Positions 57,257 through 64,000 of a DNA stretch of 64,000 bases are shown piece by piece. Each line of letters begins with the position of its first letter. The stretch's first letter is position 1. The DNA is from Metabacillus arenae (GTDB lineage Bacteria; Bacillota; Bacilli; Bacillales; Bacillaceae): contig NZ_JACXAI010000004.1 of NCBI RefSeq assembly GCF_014773385.1, positions 62,001 to 126,000 on the forward strand, read 5' to 3'. The translations under genes were made by a program, and so were the position numbers. Under the pieces are notes generated by a model, which was not told where the DNA came from, did no database searches, and saw only the letters and a program-made list of their open reading frames with translations.

Positions 57257-58813
57257 TTAGAATACTTTTGTCGTCCATGATTCACAATTCCATACATCTG
57301 TCACAAGACCTTGATAAAATTCTGGCTCATGGCTAATGATCAGGATTGTACCTTTATAAGCTTTTAAGGCCCGTTTAAGCTCGGATTTTGCTTCGACATC
57401 TAAGTGGTTTGTCGGCTCATCCAGCACAAGGATATTTGTTTCATTGTTGATCAATTTACATAATCGGACCTTAGCTTTTTCTCCTCCGCTTAATACCTCC
57501 ACCTTGCTTTCAATATGTTTGGTTGTAAGCCCGCATTTTGCAAGTGCTGCTCGAACCTCATATTGAGTAAAAGAAGGAAATTCGTTCCAAACCTCTTCAA
57601 TACAAGTATGATGATTGGCTGTTTTAACTTCCTGCTCGAAATAACCGATTTCTTGAAAATCCCCGCGTTCAACCTTACCTGAGAGTGGCTTGATTTCACC
57701 TAAAATACTTTTAAGCAATGTTGTCTTCCCAATCCCGTTAGCGCCGACAAGTGCAATTTTTTGTCCACGTTCCATACGGAGATCCAGTGGGCGGGAAAGA
57801 GGCTCGTCATACCCGATGACCAAGTCTTTTGTTTCAAAAATCAATTTACTTGGAGTTCTTGCTTCTTTAAAGTTGAACTCTGGCTTCGGCTTTTCTTTTG
57901 CCAGCTCAATAACATCCATCTTATCGAGTTTCTTTTGGCGGGACATCGCCATATTTCGGGTGGAAACACGTGCTTTGTTACGAGCGACAAAATCCTTGAG
58001 ATCAGATATTTCCTGCTGCTGCTTTTTGTATGCTGCTTCCAGCTGTTGTTTTTTCACTTCATAAACTTGAAGGAAATTATGATAATCGCCTACATAACGA
58101 TTCAATTCTTGATTTTCCATATGATAGATCAAATTTACAGCACTATTTAAAAATGGAATATCATGTGAAATTAAGATAAACGCATTTTCATATTCCTGAA
58201 GGTACCGTTTTAACCATTCGATATGTTGTTCATCCAAATAGTTGGTAGGCTCATCAAGTAAGAGAATGTCCGGCTTTTCCAAAAGCAGCTTAGCAAGCAG
58301 CACCTTTGTTCTTTGACCGCCGCTTAAATCCTGAACATCACGTTCCAGGCCAATATCAGTTAATCCAAGGCCGCGGGCGACCTCCTCTACTTTAGAATCT
58401 AAAGTATAAAAATCATTGTTTGTTAGTGTATCTTGGATCGTGCCCATATCTTCTAATAATTTTTCTAATTCTTCAGGAGAAGCAGATGCCATCTGATCAC
58501 AAATTTCATTCATTTCCGTTTCTAAATCAAATAAATATTGAAAGGCTCCTCTAAGTGCATCTCGCATGCTAAGGCCTTTTTCAAGAACTGTATGCTGATC
58601 GAGATAGCCGACACGAACCTTCTTTGACCATTCTACTTTTCCTTCATCAGGCTCAAGCTTCCCCGTAATAATATTCATAAAGGTTGATTTACCTTCACCG
58701 TTTGCTCCAACAAGACCGATATGCTCTCCTTTTAATAAACGGAAGGACACATCGTGAAAAATAGCTCTATCACCAAAGCCATGGCTTAAATTTTTAACTG
58801 TTAATACACTCAT
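57257..58813 (-). CDS. yfmM: ABC-F family ATPase (YfmM-like)
   Basis: 518 residues, two ABC ATPase domains in one chain and no membrane segments. Domain 1: Walker A VGANGEGKST, signature LSGGQRTKVLLA, Walker B ILLLDEPTNYLD. The linker (about 235-300) is charged, as expected for the P-site tRNA interaction motif. Domain 2: VGANGIGKTT, LSGGEKAKVRLC, ILVLDEPTNHLD. ABC-F proteins act on the ribosome in translation or antibiotic protection. The ATG at 58813 follows AAAAGGTG; length equals that of B. subtilis YfmM as I recall it. No arm-domain insertion is evident. Confidence 0.9.
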   Translation of the reverse strand: MSVLTVKNLSHGFGDRAIFHDVSFRLLKGEHIGLVGANGEGKSTFMNIITGKLEPDEGKVEWSKKVRVGYLDQHTVLEKGLSMRDALRGAFQYLFDLETEMNEICDQMASASPEELEKLLEDMGTIQDTLTNNDFYTLDSKVEEVARGLGLTDIGLERDVQDLSGGQRTKVLLAKLLLEKPDILLLDEPTNYLDEQHIEWLKRYLQEYENAFILISHDIPFLNSAVNLIYHMENQELNRYVGDYHNFLQVYEVKKQQLEAAYKKQQQEISDLKDFVARNKARVSTRNMAMSRQKKLDKMDVIELAKEKPKPEFNFKEARTPSKLIFETKDLVIGYDEPLSRPLDLRMERGQKIALVGANGIGKTTLLKSILGEIKPLSGKVERGDFQEIGYFEQEVKTANHHTCIEEVWNEFPSFTQYEVRAALAKCGLTTKHIESKVEVLSGGEKAKVRLCKLINNETNILVLDEPTNHLDVEAKSELKRALKAYKGTILIISHEPEFYQGLVTDVWNCESWTTKVF

Positions 58814-58994
58814 GCAAAACACCTTTTCATCTATTATAAATTTCCATATTCAAATATAATTATATCGAAGAAATGAAGCAGATAGAAGAAAACTTTTTTC
58901 CATCTCTAGAAGAATGGTAAACTATTGATAATGAATATACCTCCTACATAAATGAAACAAGTTTGAATAAATTTTTAAATAAAGAGGGCGTACA

Positions 58995-59912
58995 ATGGAA
59001 AATGATATTTTATATATTAAGAATGCAACCAAGAGGATAGGATCAAATGTAATTTTAGATCAAGTGAATTTTCAGGTAAAAAAAGGAGAAATCTTTGGAC
59101 TGCTTGGACCTAACGGGTCTGGTAAAACAACGCTTATCCGCGCGGTGGTTGGGCTTGTTCAATTAACGAAAGGAGAGGTGGAAATTAGTGGTATTAATTT
59201 AAAAAGCCATTATGAAGAAGCCATCTCCCATGTCGGTGCGATTGTTGAAAATCCAGAGTTTTACCCGTATTTAACCGGCTATCAAAACCTAGTTCATTTT
59301 GCAAATATGCACGGGAATATTACGAAAGAACGTATTAGCCGCGTTATTGAACTAGTTAACCTATCTGACTCAATTGATGATAAAGTCCAAACATACTCTC
59401 TTGGAATGAGGCAGCGTTTGGGAATTGCCCAAGCAATCTTACATGAACCAAGCCTATTGATTTTAGACGAACCAACAAATGGCCTTGATCCAGCAGGCAT
59501 GAAGGAACTTAGAACCTATTTGAAGAAGCTGTCAAAGGAAGGAAATGTCTCTATTATTATTGCGAGCCATTTACTAAAAGAAGTAGAAGAGCTTTGTGAT
59601 CGTGTTGCGATTATTCAAGATGGAAAAATTCTGGCTGTGAAACCTGTGCGGGAATTTGAAGAGACTGCCCTGCTAAGTGTTTATTTTGAACTGGACAGGC
59701 CAAAGGAAGGCTTAAAGGTGGTTAAAGATAAAATGAAGCTTGAAATTTCTGCTGAAAAAGATGGTTTTTTCATGCAGCTTACAAAAGATGAGATTCCGGA
59801 AGTCAACAGGCTGCTAGTGCAGGAAGGGATTAATGTTTATAAAATTAATTCTTCATCCCAATCACTGGAAGATATGTTTCTCGAGGTAACTGGAGGCACC
59901 CTGCATGCTTAA
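58995..59912 (+). CDS. ABC transporter ATP-binding protein
   Basis: 305 residues. Walker A LLGPNGSGKTT (about 37-47), Q-loop VGAIVENPEFYPYLTG, signature YSLGMRQRLGIA, Walker B LLILDEPTNGLDP and H-loop ASHLL are intact. The sequence after residue 220 is the C-terminal domain usual in the bacitracin/lantibiotic-type and YxlF-type exporters. It overlaps the permease gene by eight bases, forming a two-gene operon. The start follows AAGAGGGCGTACA. The exported substrate is unknown. Confidence 0.92.
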   Translation: MENDILYIKNATKRIGSNVILDQVNFQVKKGEIFGLLGPNGSGKTTLIRAVVGLVQLTKGEVEISGINLKSHYEEAISHVGAIVENPEFYPYLTGYQNLVHFANMHGNITKERISRVIELVNLSDSIDDKVQTYSLGMRQRLGIAQAILHEPSLLILDEPTNGLDPAGMKELRTYLKKLSKEGNVSIIIASHLLKEVEELCDRVAIIQDGKILAVKPVREFEETALLSVYFELDRPKEGLKVVKDKMKLEISAEKDGFFMQLTKDEIPEVNRLLVQEGINVYKINSSSQSLEDMFLEVTGGTLHA

Positions 59913-60672
59913 ATTAATTGCAAATGAACACATGAAGATCGCCCGCAAAAGAAGCAGCCAAGTGCTGGTGATCACTTTTATTTTTATCCATATTTTACTT
60001 GCATTGATTATCAACAGTCTTCTGCAAAGTGCAGGAATAGCAGAAAATGTCGTTGGGTATTTATCCTTTAGCTCTGGATTTTTAATCATGATTCAATTTT
60101 TCTCGGCCATTTTTGCTGGTTCGATTGTGGCAAAGGAGTTTGACTGGGGGACAGTGAAGCTTCTGCTTATACGACCACACACTAGATATAAACTATTATT
60201 ATCAAAATACATCACATCTCTATTAATCGGCGGTTACTTTATCCTGTTGTTTTTCGTATTATCCTTTATTTTGGGTTCTATTCTCTTCGGGTTTCAAGGC
60301 TTAGGACAAAGCAGTCCTTATATAAACAGCGTGCTTAGCAGCTATGGAGTTGTTATGATCGAAGTGATCATGATCACGACATTTGCATTTGCCTTATCAA
60401 CAATCTTTCGAAACAGCACACTTGCGACAGCAGCTTCCATTTTTATCATTCTAACTGGAAAAACCGTTGTTGAACTTCTGGCACACTATGATATCAAATG
60501 GGGAATGTTCCTTTTATTCGCCAACACTGACCTTGGGCAATACTTTGACGGAAAACGACCTTTATATGAGGAAATGACGCTCCCATTTTCAATCATCGTC
60601 ATCGTTGTTCATCTCCTTATTTTTTTACTCGCAAGCTTTTGGACATTTTCAAAAAGGGATGTATCTATATAA
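59905..60672 (+). CDS. ABC-2-type permease
   Basis: 255-residue membrane partner of the preceding ATPase, with six hydrophobic segments (starting about residues 20-40, 52-72, 102-125, 140-170, 172-192, 228-248). The motif AKEFDWGTVKLLLIRPHTR in the first cytoplasmic loop is typical of ABC-2 permeases of the bacitracin-resistance or lantibiotic-immunity kind, which have few family-wide catalytic residues. Probably detoxification or peptide export; inferred. Confidence 0.88.
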   Translation: MLKLIANEHMKIARKRSSQVLVITFIFIHILLALIINSLLQSAGIAENVVGYLSFSSGFLIMIQFFSAIFAGSIVAKEFDWGTVKLLLIRPHTRYKLLLSKYITSLLIGGYFILLFFVLSFILGSILFGFQGLGQSSPYINSVLSSYGVVMIEVIMITTFAFALSTIFRNSTLATAASIFIILTGKTVVELLAHYDIKWGMFLLFANTDLGQYFDGKRPLYEEMTLPFSIIVIVVHLLIFLLASFWTFSKRDVSI

Positions 60673-60676
60673 AGTG

Positions 60677-60706
60677 AACCGTCTGCAGGAAATGCGGGCG
60701 GTTTTT
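60677..60706 (+). terminator. Rho-independent terminator of the ABC operon
   Basis: AACCGTCTGC / GCGGGCGGTT, ten pairs including two G-T, 7-base loop, then TTTTT. Confidence 0.8.
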
Positions 60707-61127
60707 AAAATGCAGATATAGGGATCGATTCAAAAAATAAGTCTATTTGTCCTGTCTTACGCTCATAAGCGGGACAATTCTTAATACACCTGTTCGGATC
60801 TAGGTAAACCCTGCAAATCCTGCCTGCTTCATGGAAAAGTTGCCTCTCATCCGAATAATTGTACCGTTATCGAAAAAATTTCACGCTTCTCCCAATGGTT
60901 GCACCTCTTCTCAAAATAATGACTTCCACAGAATGCTCACACTCCAAAAATACAAATTTTTTGACCCTTTAACACTTAATACATTCTTCTTATTATGCTC
61001 TACTACGTTCTTTTCCCAGACTCACCATTCACTACATCCCAAGCCCTATACAAAATTAAAGCTAGCGCTCGTTATGGGAATTTTGAAAACTAGGTAGGAT
61101 AGACATATAGAAAGGAGGAAATAGACG
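60707..61127. other. Intergenic upstream of the lia locus
   Basis: About 420 bp. No convincing gene; an 88-codon open frame here lacks a ribosome site and codes a low-complexity product. The LiaR-dependent promoter should lie in its right end; I could not identify an unambiguous LiaR box. GAAAGGAGGAAATAGACG precedes liaI. Confidence 0.4.
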
Positions 61128-61472
61128 ATGAAAAAAATCGGTTTACTTATTGCAGGTGTTATCGCGGCGTTAATTCTTCTTGGAAGTATTGGACCATTAA
61201 TTGGCATGATAATCAGCCTGGCTGTTGGTTATTTTGCATTTAAAGAGTTTGTAAAAACGGATTCCAAATTTGCAAAAGTTGTTTGGGTGATTATTGGTCT
61301 TATCGCAGTTACGATTACAGCTTCTAACTTCCCAGCGATTATTGCCGTAGCAGCAGCTTATGTGCTGTACCTTATATATAAAAACTGGAATGGAAAGAAA
61401 GAAGTTGCAGTTGAGTCTGATGATCCATTCACAAATTTTGAAAAACAATGGGCTGAGATCAAAAAAGGTTAA
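61128..61472 (+). CDS. liaI: LiaI-like membrane protein
   Basis: 114 residues with three or four hydrophobic segments (about 5-20, 21-37, 47-65, 66-83) and a soluble tail with DDPFTNFEKQWAEIKKG. Together with the PspA-like gene 28 bp downstream it forms the liaIH pair, whose products assemble at the membrane under cell-envelope stress; LiaI is thought to anchor LiaH. Assignment is by context and topology; the sequence is short and variable. Confidence 0.78.
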   Translation: MKKIGLLIAGVIAALILLGSIGPLIGMIISLAVGYFAFKEFVKTDSKFAKVVWVIIGLIAVTITASNFPAIIAVAAAYVLYLIYKNWNGKKEVAVESDDPFTNFEKQWAEIKKG

Positions 61473-61500
61473 AGAAAATATTTAGAGGAGTGTTGATAGC

Positions 61501-62142
61501 ATGGCAAACTTATTTTCCCGAATTAAAAACTCAATCGAAGCAGATTTTCATGATATTTTAGACAAGAAAGAGCAAAAGAATCCAATTGTATTATTGAATC
61601 AATATTTGCGTGAGTGTGAACACGAAACGGAAAAGGTCCGTAAGTTGCTTGAACGCCAATATTTATTGAATGGTGAATTCACAAAAGAGTTCAATCAAGC
61701 GAAGAGCTTAGCAGATAAGCGGAAGCGTCAAGCAGAAATTGCTTCTCAGGCTGGTGAAACAGAGCTTTATAACTTTGCCCAGCAAGAGCATTCGCACTAT
61801 GAAGCGCGTGCAGAGCGTCTTGAGGAGTTACGAAATGAAGCAGTAAAGCAGCTTGATGAGTTAGAACGGAAATATGAAGAAATGAAGCATAAGTTAAAGG
61901 ATATGCACATTAGAAGAATGGAATTAATGGGCAAGGAAAATGTATCAAGGGCTAATCACCGTATGGATAAAATTCTGCAAACAAATGATGAAACAAATAG
62001 CGCATACTCTCGTTTTGAGGAAATGGAAACCTATCTTGACCGTCTAGAGCACCAAGTAAACACAAATTACCATCGCAGCACAATTGATGCAAAAATTGCT
62101 AATCTTGAACAAGAAATGAACAAAGCAGAATCACATTCTTAA
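61501..62142 (+). CDS. liaH: PspA/IM30-family protein LiaH
   Basis: 213-residue, almost wholly coiled-coil protein. The N-terminal amphipathic part (LFSRIKNSIEADFHDILDK) and PIVLLNQYLRECEHETEKVRKLLERQ match PspA-type proteins, and the long charged helices continue to the end. Family members oligomerise into rings or rods on damaged membranes. Co-transcribed with liaI and followed by a terminator, as expected for the strongly induced liaIH transcript. Confidence 0.9.
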   Translation: MANLFSRIKNSIEADFHDILDKKEQKNPIVLLNQYLRECEHETEKVRKLLERQYLLNGEFTKEFNQAKSLADKRKRQAEIASQAGETELYNFAQQEHSHYEARAERLEELRNEAVKQLDELERKYEEMKHKLKDMHIRRMELMGKENVSRANHRMDKILQTNDETNSAYSRFEEMETYLDRLEHQVNTNYHRSTIDAKIANLEQEMNKAESHS

Positions 62143-62160
62143 TAAAACATGGTATTCTAT

Positions 62161-62186
62161 AAAGGCGTGGGTTTCTGCGCCTTTTT
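62161..62186 (+). terminator. Terminator between liaH and liaF
   Basis: AAAGGCG / CGCCTTT, seven pairs, 10-base loop, followed by TT and C-run. It separates the inducible liaIH unit from liaFS. Confidence 0.75.
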
Positions 62187-62377
62187 CCCCTTATTTTCTA
62201 GCTTGCTGGGTTAGTTGAATGTAAGTATTTATGATGAATTTTATTAAATAAAAGATTATATTTAATAAAGAACAAAAAGTGTTTGAGGTGGTTAATTTAA
62301 TTAAGAAATCTGCTCTTTCGCCGATTTCACCTATTTCCACCTCTCACATCTGACTTCTAGAAGCGGAGGTGGTCTGC

Positions 62378-63112
62378 ATGTTGAAAAATATGAAAACAGA
62401 TTCAGTTGGATGGATTATTTTATTAGGTGTCATAATATTGCTTCTTGAAATTTCATTTCAAGATGAAGGCCTCTTCTTATTTCTAGCAATCTTAGTTGGC
62501 TGTATTTACTTTGGGAAAAAAAGATTACACCGAACCATTGGTAAATTGTTATTTTGGTTTGGGGTTATTATGTTGACTTTCTCGCTGCTGAGTACGATGG
62601 CATTTAAATTCTTTCTTTTTGCCATTCTTATCTATGTATTAGTTCGCTTTTCTAAATTAAAGCAACACCCTAAGAAAATCGAACCTGAAATCATTGACCC
62701 AGCCCAAGGCAGACGAACTGAGCCTTATATTCGCAAGGAGCCATTATTTCAAAATCAATTATTCGGACGTCAATCAACATCAAATTCTGTTTATGAATGG
62801 CAGGATATTAACATTCAATGTGGAATTGGAGATACAATTATCGATTTAAGCAACACGGTGCTGCCAAAAGGAGAAGTAGTCATTGTCGTGCGGAATTTAA
62901 TTGGGAATGTCCAGGTTAAGATTCCATATGAAGTAGAGCTAAGTGTTCACCACTCTGTTCTATTTGGATCATCGAAAATTTTTGGGGAAGAAGATGCAAA
63001 GGTGTTTAATCAATCTATTCTTTATAAAACACCTGGTTTTGATGATGCCCCTCAAAGAGTGAAAATTGTTACCTCGTTGATCATTGGCGATTTAGAGGTG
63101 GCTCAAATATGA
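62378..63112 (+). CDS. liaF: LiaF-type inhibitor of the LiaRS system
   Basis: 244 residues. The N-terminal third has four hydrophobic segments (about 10-105). The C-terminal LiaF-like beta-rich domain begins near residue 130 (VYEWQDINIQCGIGDTIIDLS) and ends IVTSLIIGDLEVAQI. LiaF keeps the kinase LiaS inactive in unstressed cells. The ATG at 62378 follows GCGGAGGTGGTCTGC; an in-frame GTG nine bases up is inside that site. It overlaps liaS by four bases (ATGA). No liaG gene lies between liaH and liaF. Confidence 0.9.
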   Translation: MLKNMKTDSVGWIILLGVIILLLEISFQDEGLFLFLAILVGCIYFGKKRLHRTIGKLLFWFGVIMLTFSLLSTMAFKFFLFAILIYVLVRFSKLKQHPKKIEPEIIDPAQGRRTEPYIRKEPLFQNQLFGRQSTSNSVYEWQDINIQCGIGDTIIDLSNTVLPKGEVVIVVRNLIGNVQVKIPYEVELSVHHSVLFGSSKIFGEEDAKVFNQSILYKTPGFDDAPQRVKIVTSLIIGDLEVAQI

Positions 63113-64000
63113 ATACAGTGTTCAAGCAGGTCATTTTAAGCGTCTTTCTTTCACTGTTTTTATTTACGGTATTATCTATTGCCTATTTTACTGTGTTTCC
63201 GTTAACAGATTGGACGTATTTATGGGAGCAAAAAATTATAGACTTACCGTTCATCGTTGTTTTACCTGTAGTAAGCATCCTTTTAGGAAGTGTATTTGGA
63301 CTCGTTTCCGGGTTTTTATGGCAAAAGCAGCTTCGGGATGTAGACGGAGCCCTTCAGCAGCTCGAACAGGGCAGACAGGTTGAAGAATTTGAATCCAGCG
63401 GTACAACAGAGCTTGAGTCCATTTGGTTTAGGATAAAAAAAGTTCAGAATCAAATGGCAGAACAAACGAAGCTGTCCCAAAAGCTTGCGAATGAGAAAGC
63501 GGAGGATCAGGAACGAAGGGTACAGGAAATTGTCTATCAGGAGAGGCAAAGACTTGCAAGAGAACTTCATGATTCAGTCAGTCAGCAATTATTTGCAGCC
63601 TCTATGCTAATGTCAGCGATTAATGAATCAAGAAATCCTGAGGATGAACGAGAAACCAAGCAACTAAAAATGGTAGAAGAGATGATTCATCAATCACAAC
63701 TTGAAATGAGAGCACTGCTCCTGCATTTAAGACCTGTTGCCTTAAAAGGGAAAACGCTGCAAGAAGGAATGGAAGAGCTTCTGGCTGAACTTTCTCAAAA
63801 AGTACCTATGGAAGTAAAATGGAAATTTGAAGAAATTGAGCTTGATAAAGGGATTGAAGACCATTTATTTCGCATCCTGCAAGAATCTGTTTCAAACACA
63901 CTTCGTCATGCAAAAGCAGAAAGCTTGGATGTTTTACTGATTCAAAGGGACAATTTTATCATTTTACGAGTAGTGGATGATGGGATAGGTTTTAATATAG
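63109..64000 (+). CDS. liaS: Sensor histidine kinase LiaS, C-terminus cut by window edge
   Basis: The frame opens with an ATG overlapping the liaF stop and runs off the right edge after about 297 codons. Two membrane segments (about residues 7-28 and 46-70) enclose a short outer loop; a HAMP-like stretch and coiled coil follow. The phosphoacceptor box is RQRLARELHDSVSQQLFA (HisKA_3 type) at about residue 150. The start of the ATPase domain is visible, with the N-box (LQESVSNTLRHAKA) and G1 box (VVDDGIGFNI). This is the LiaS (intramembrane-sensing) type; a liaR gene is expected just outside. Confidence 0.93.
   Translation, partial: MNTVFKQVILSVFLSLFLFTVLSIAYFTVFPLTDWTYLWEQKIIDLPFIVVLPVVSILLGSVFGLVSGFLWQKQLRDVDGALQQLEQGRQVEEFESSGTTELESIWFRIKKVQNQMAEQTKLSQKLANEKAEDQERRVQEIVYQERQRLARELHDSVSQQLFAASMLMSAINESRNPEDERETKQLKMVEEMIHQSQLEMRALLLHLRPVALKGKTLQEGMEELLAELSQKVPMEVKWKFEEIELDKGIEDHLFRILQESVSNTLRHAKAESLDVLLIQRDNFIILRVVDDGIGFNI

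Noticed and set aside
60831-61097. 88-codon frame before liaI
   Set aside because: No ribosome site and an odd composition rich in Pro, Phe, Thr and His; likely chance.

Overview
The window is a low-GC Gram-positive chromosome segment from a Bacillaceae member (Bacillus sensu lato). The evidence is strong AGGAGG-type ribosome binding sites, frequent TTG/GTG starts, and orthologous blocks in Bacillus-like order: bioWAFDB under a BirA operator, liaI-liaH-liaF-liaS, yhbD-bactofilin, nirB-nirD-nirC-cobA, and ABC-F and DEAD-box genes resembling YfmM and YfmL. No tRNA, rRNA, transposase, phage gene or CRISPR array was seen.

Layout. 1-2.8 kb: cardiolipin synthase (cut by the left edge) and a split ThrE-type amino-acid exporter. 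3.2-11.4 kb: a compact four-gene type II Wadjet (JetABCD) plasmid-defence operon, followed by the decayed tail of an ABC exporter. 12-20.4 kb: VOC protein, M50-like membrane protease, MFS transporter, YhbD-like regulator plus bactofilin, amidohydrolase and AGCS amino-acid symporter. Two copies of a perfect 21-bp-arm inverted repeat lie here, one before the MFS gene together with a decayed 5' copy of yhbD, one before intact yhbD. 20.7-26.5 kb: nitrite assimilation (NirBD, nitrite channel, siroheme methyltransferase) and a TrpD2-like protein. 26.5-28 kb: small genes and gene debris, including an orphan TetR-type promoter/operator. 28.2-34.8 kb: a BioI-like P450 and the biotin operon.

35.2-43.6 kb: a YtxH-like gene followed by a catabolic block (GntR/FadR regulator, KDG-aldarate dehydratase, 2-oxoglutarate semialdehyde dehydrogenase, UxuA-like dehydratase, TctCBA transporter). 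The block is bracketed by an imperfect direct repeat of the ytxH 3' end plus terminator. It looks like a sugar-acid pathway in which the usual enolase-type glucarate dehydratase and MFS permease are replaced by a UxuA-like enzyme and a tripartite tricarboxylate transporter. This is the best candidate for an undescribed system in the window.

43.7-64 kb: penicillin acylase-like protein, Ohr, RNA helicase, fatty-acid desaturase, NlpC/P60 hydrolase, flavodoxin-fold reductase, secreted EndA-type nuclease, a divergent TetR/RND (SwrC-like) efflux pair with visible operators, ABC-F ATPase, a two-gene ABC transporter, and the lia cell-envelope-stress locus, whose sensor kinase is cut by the right edge.
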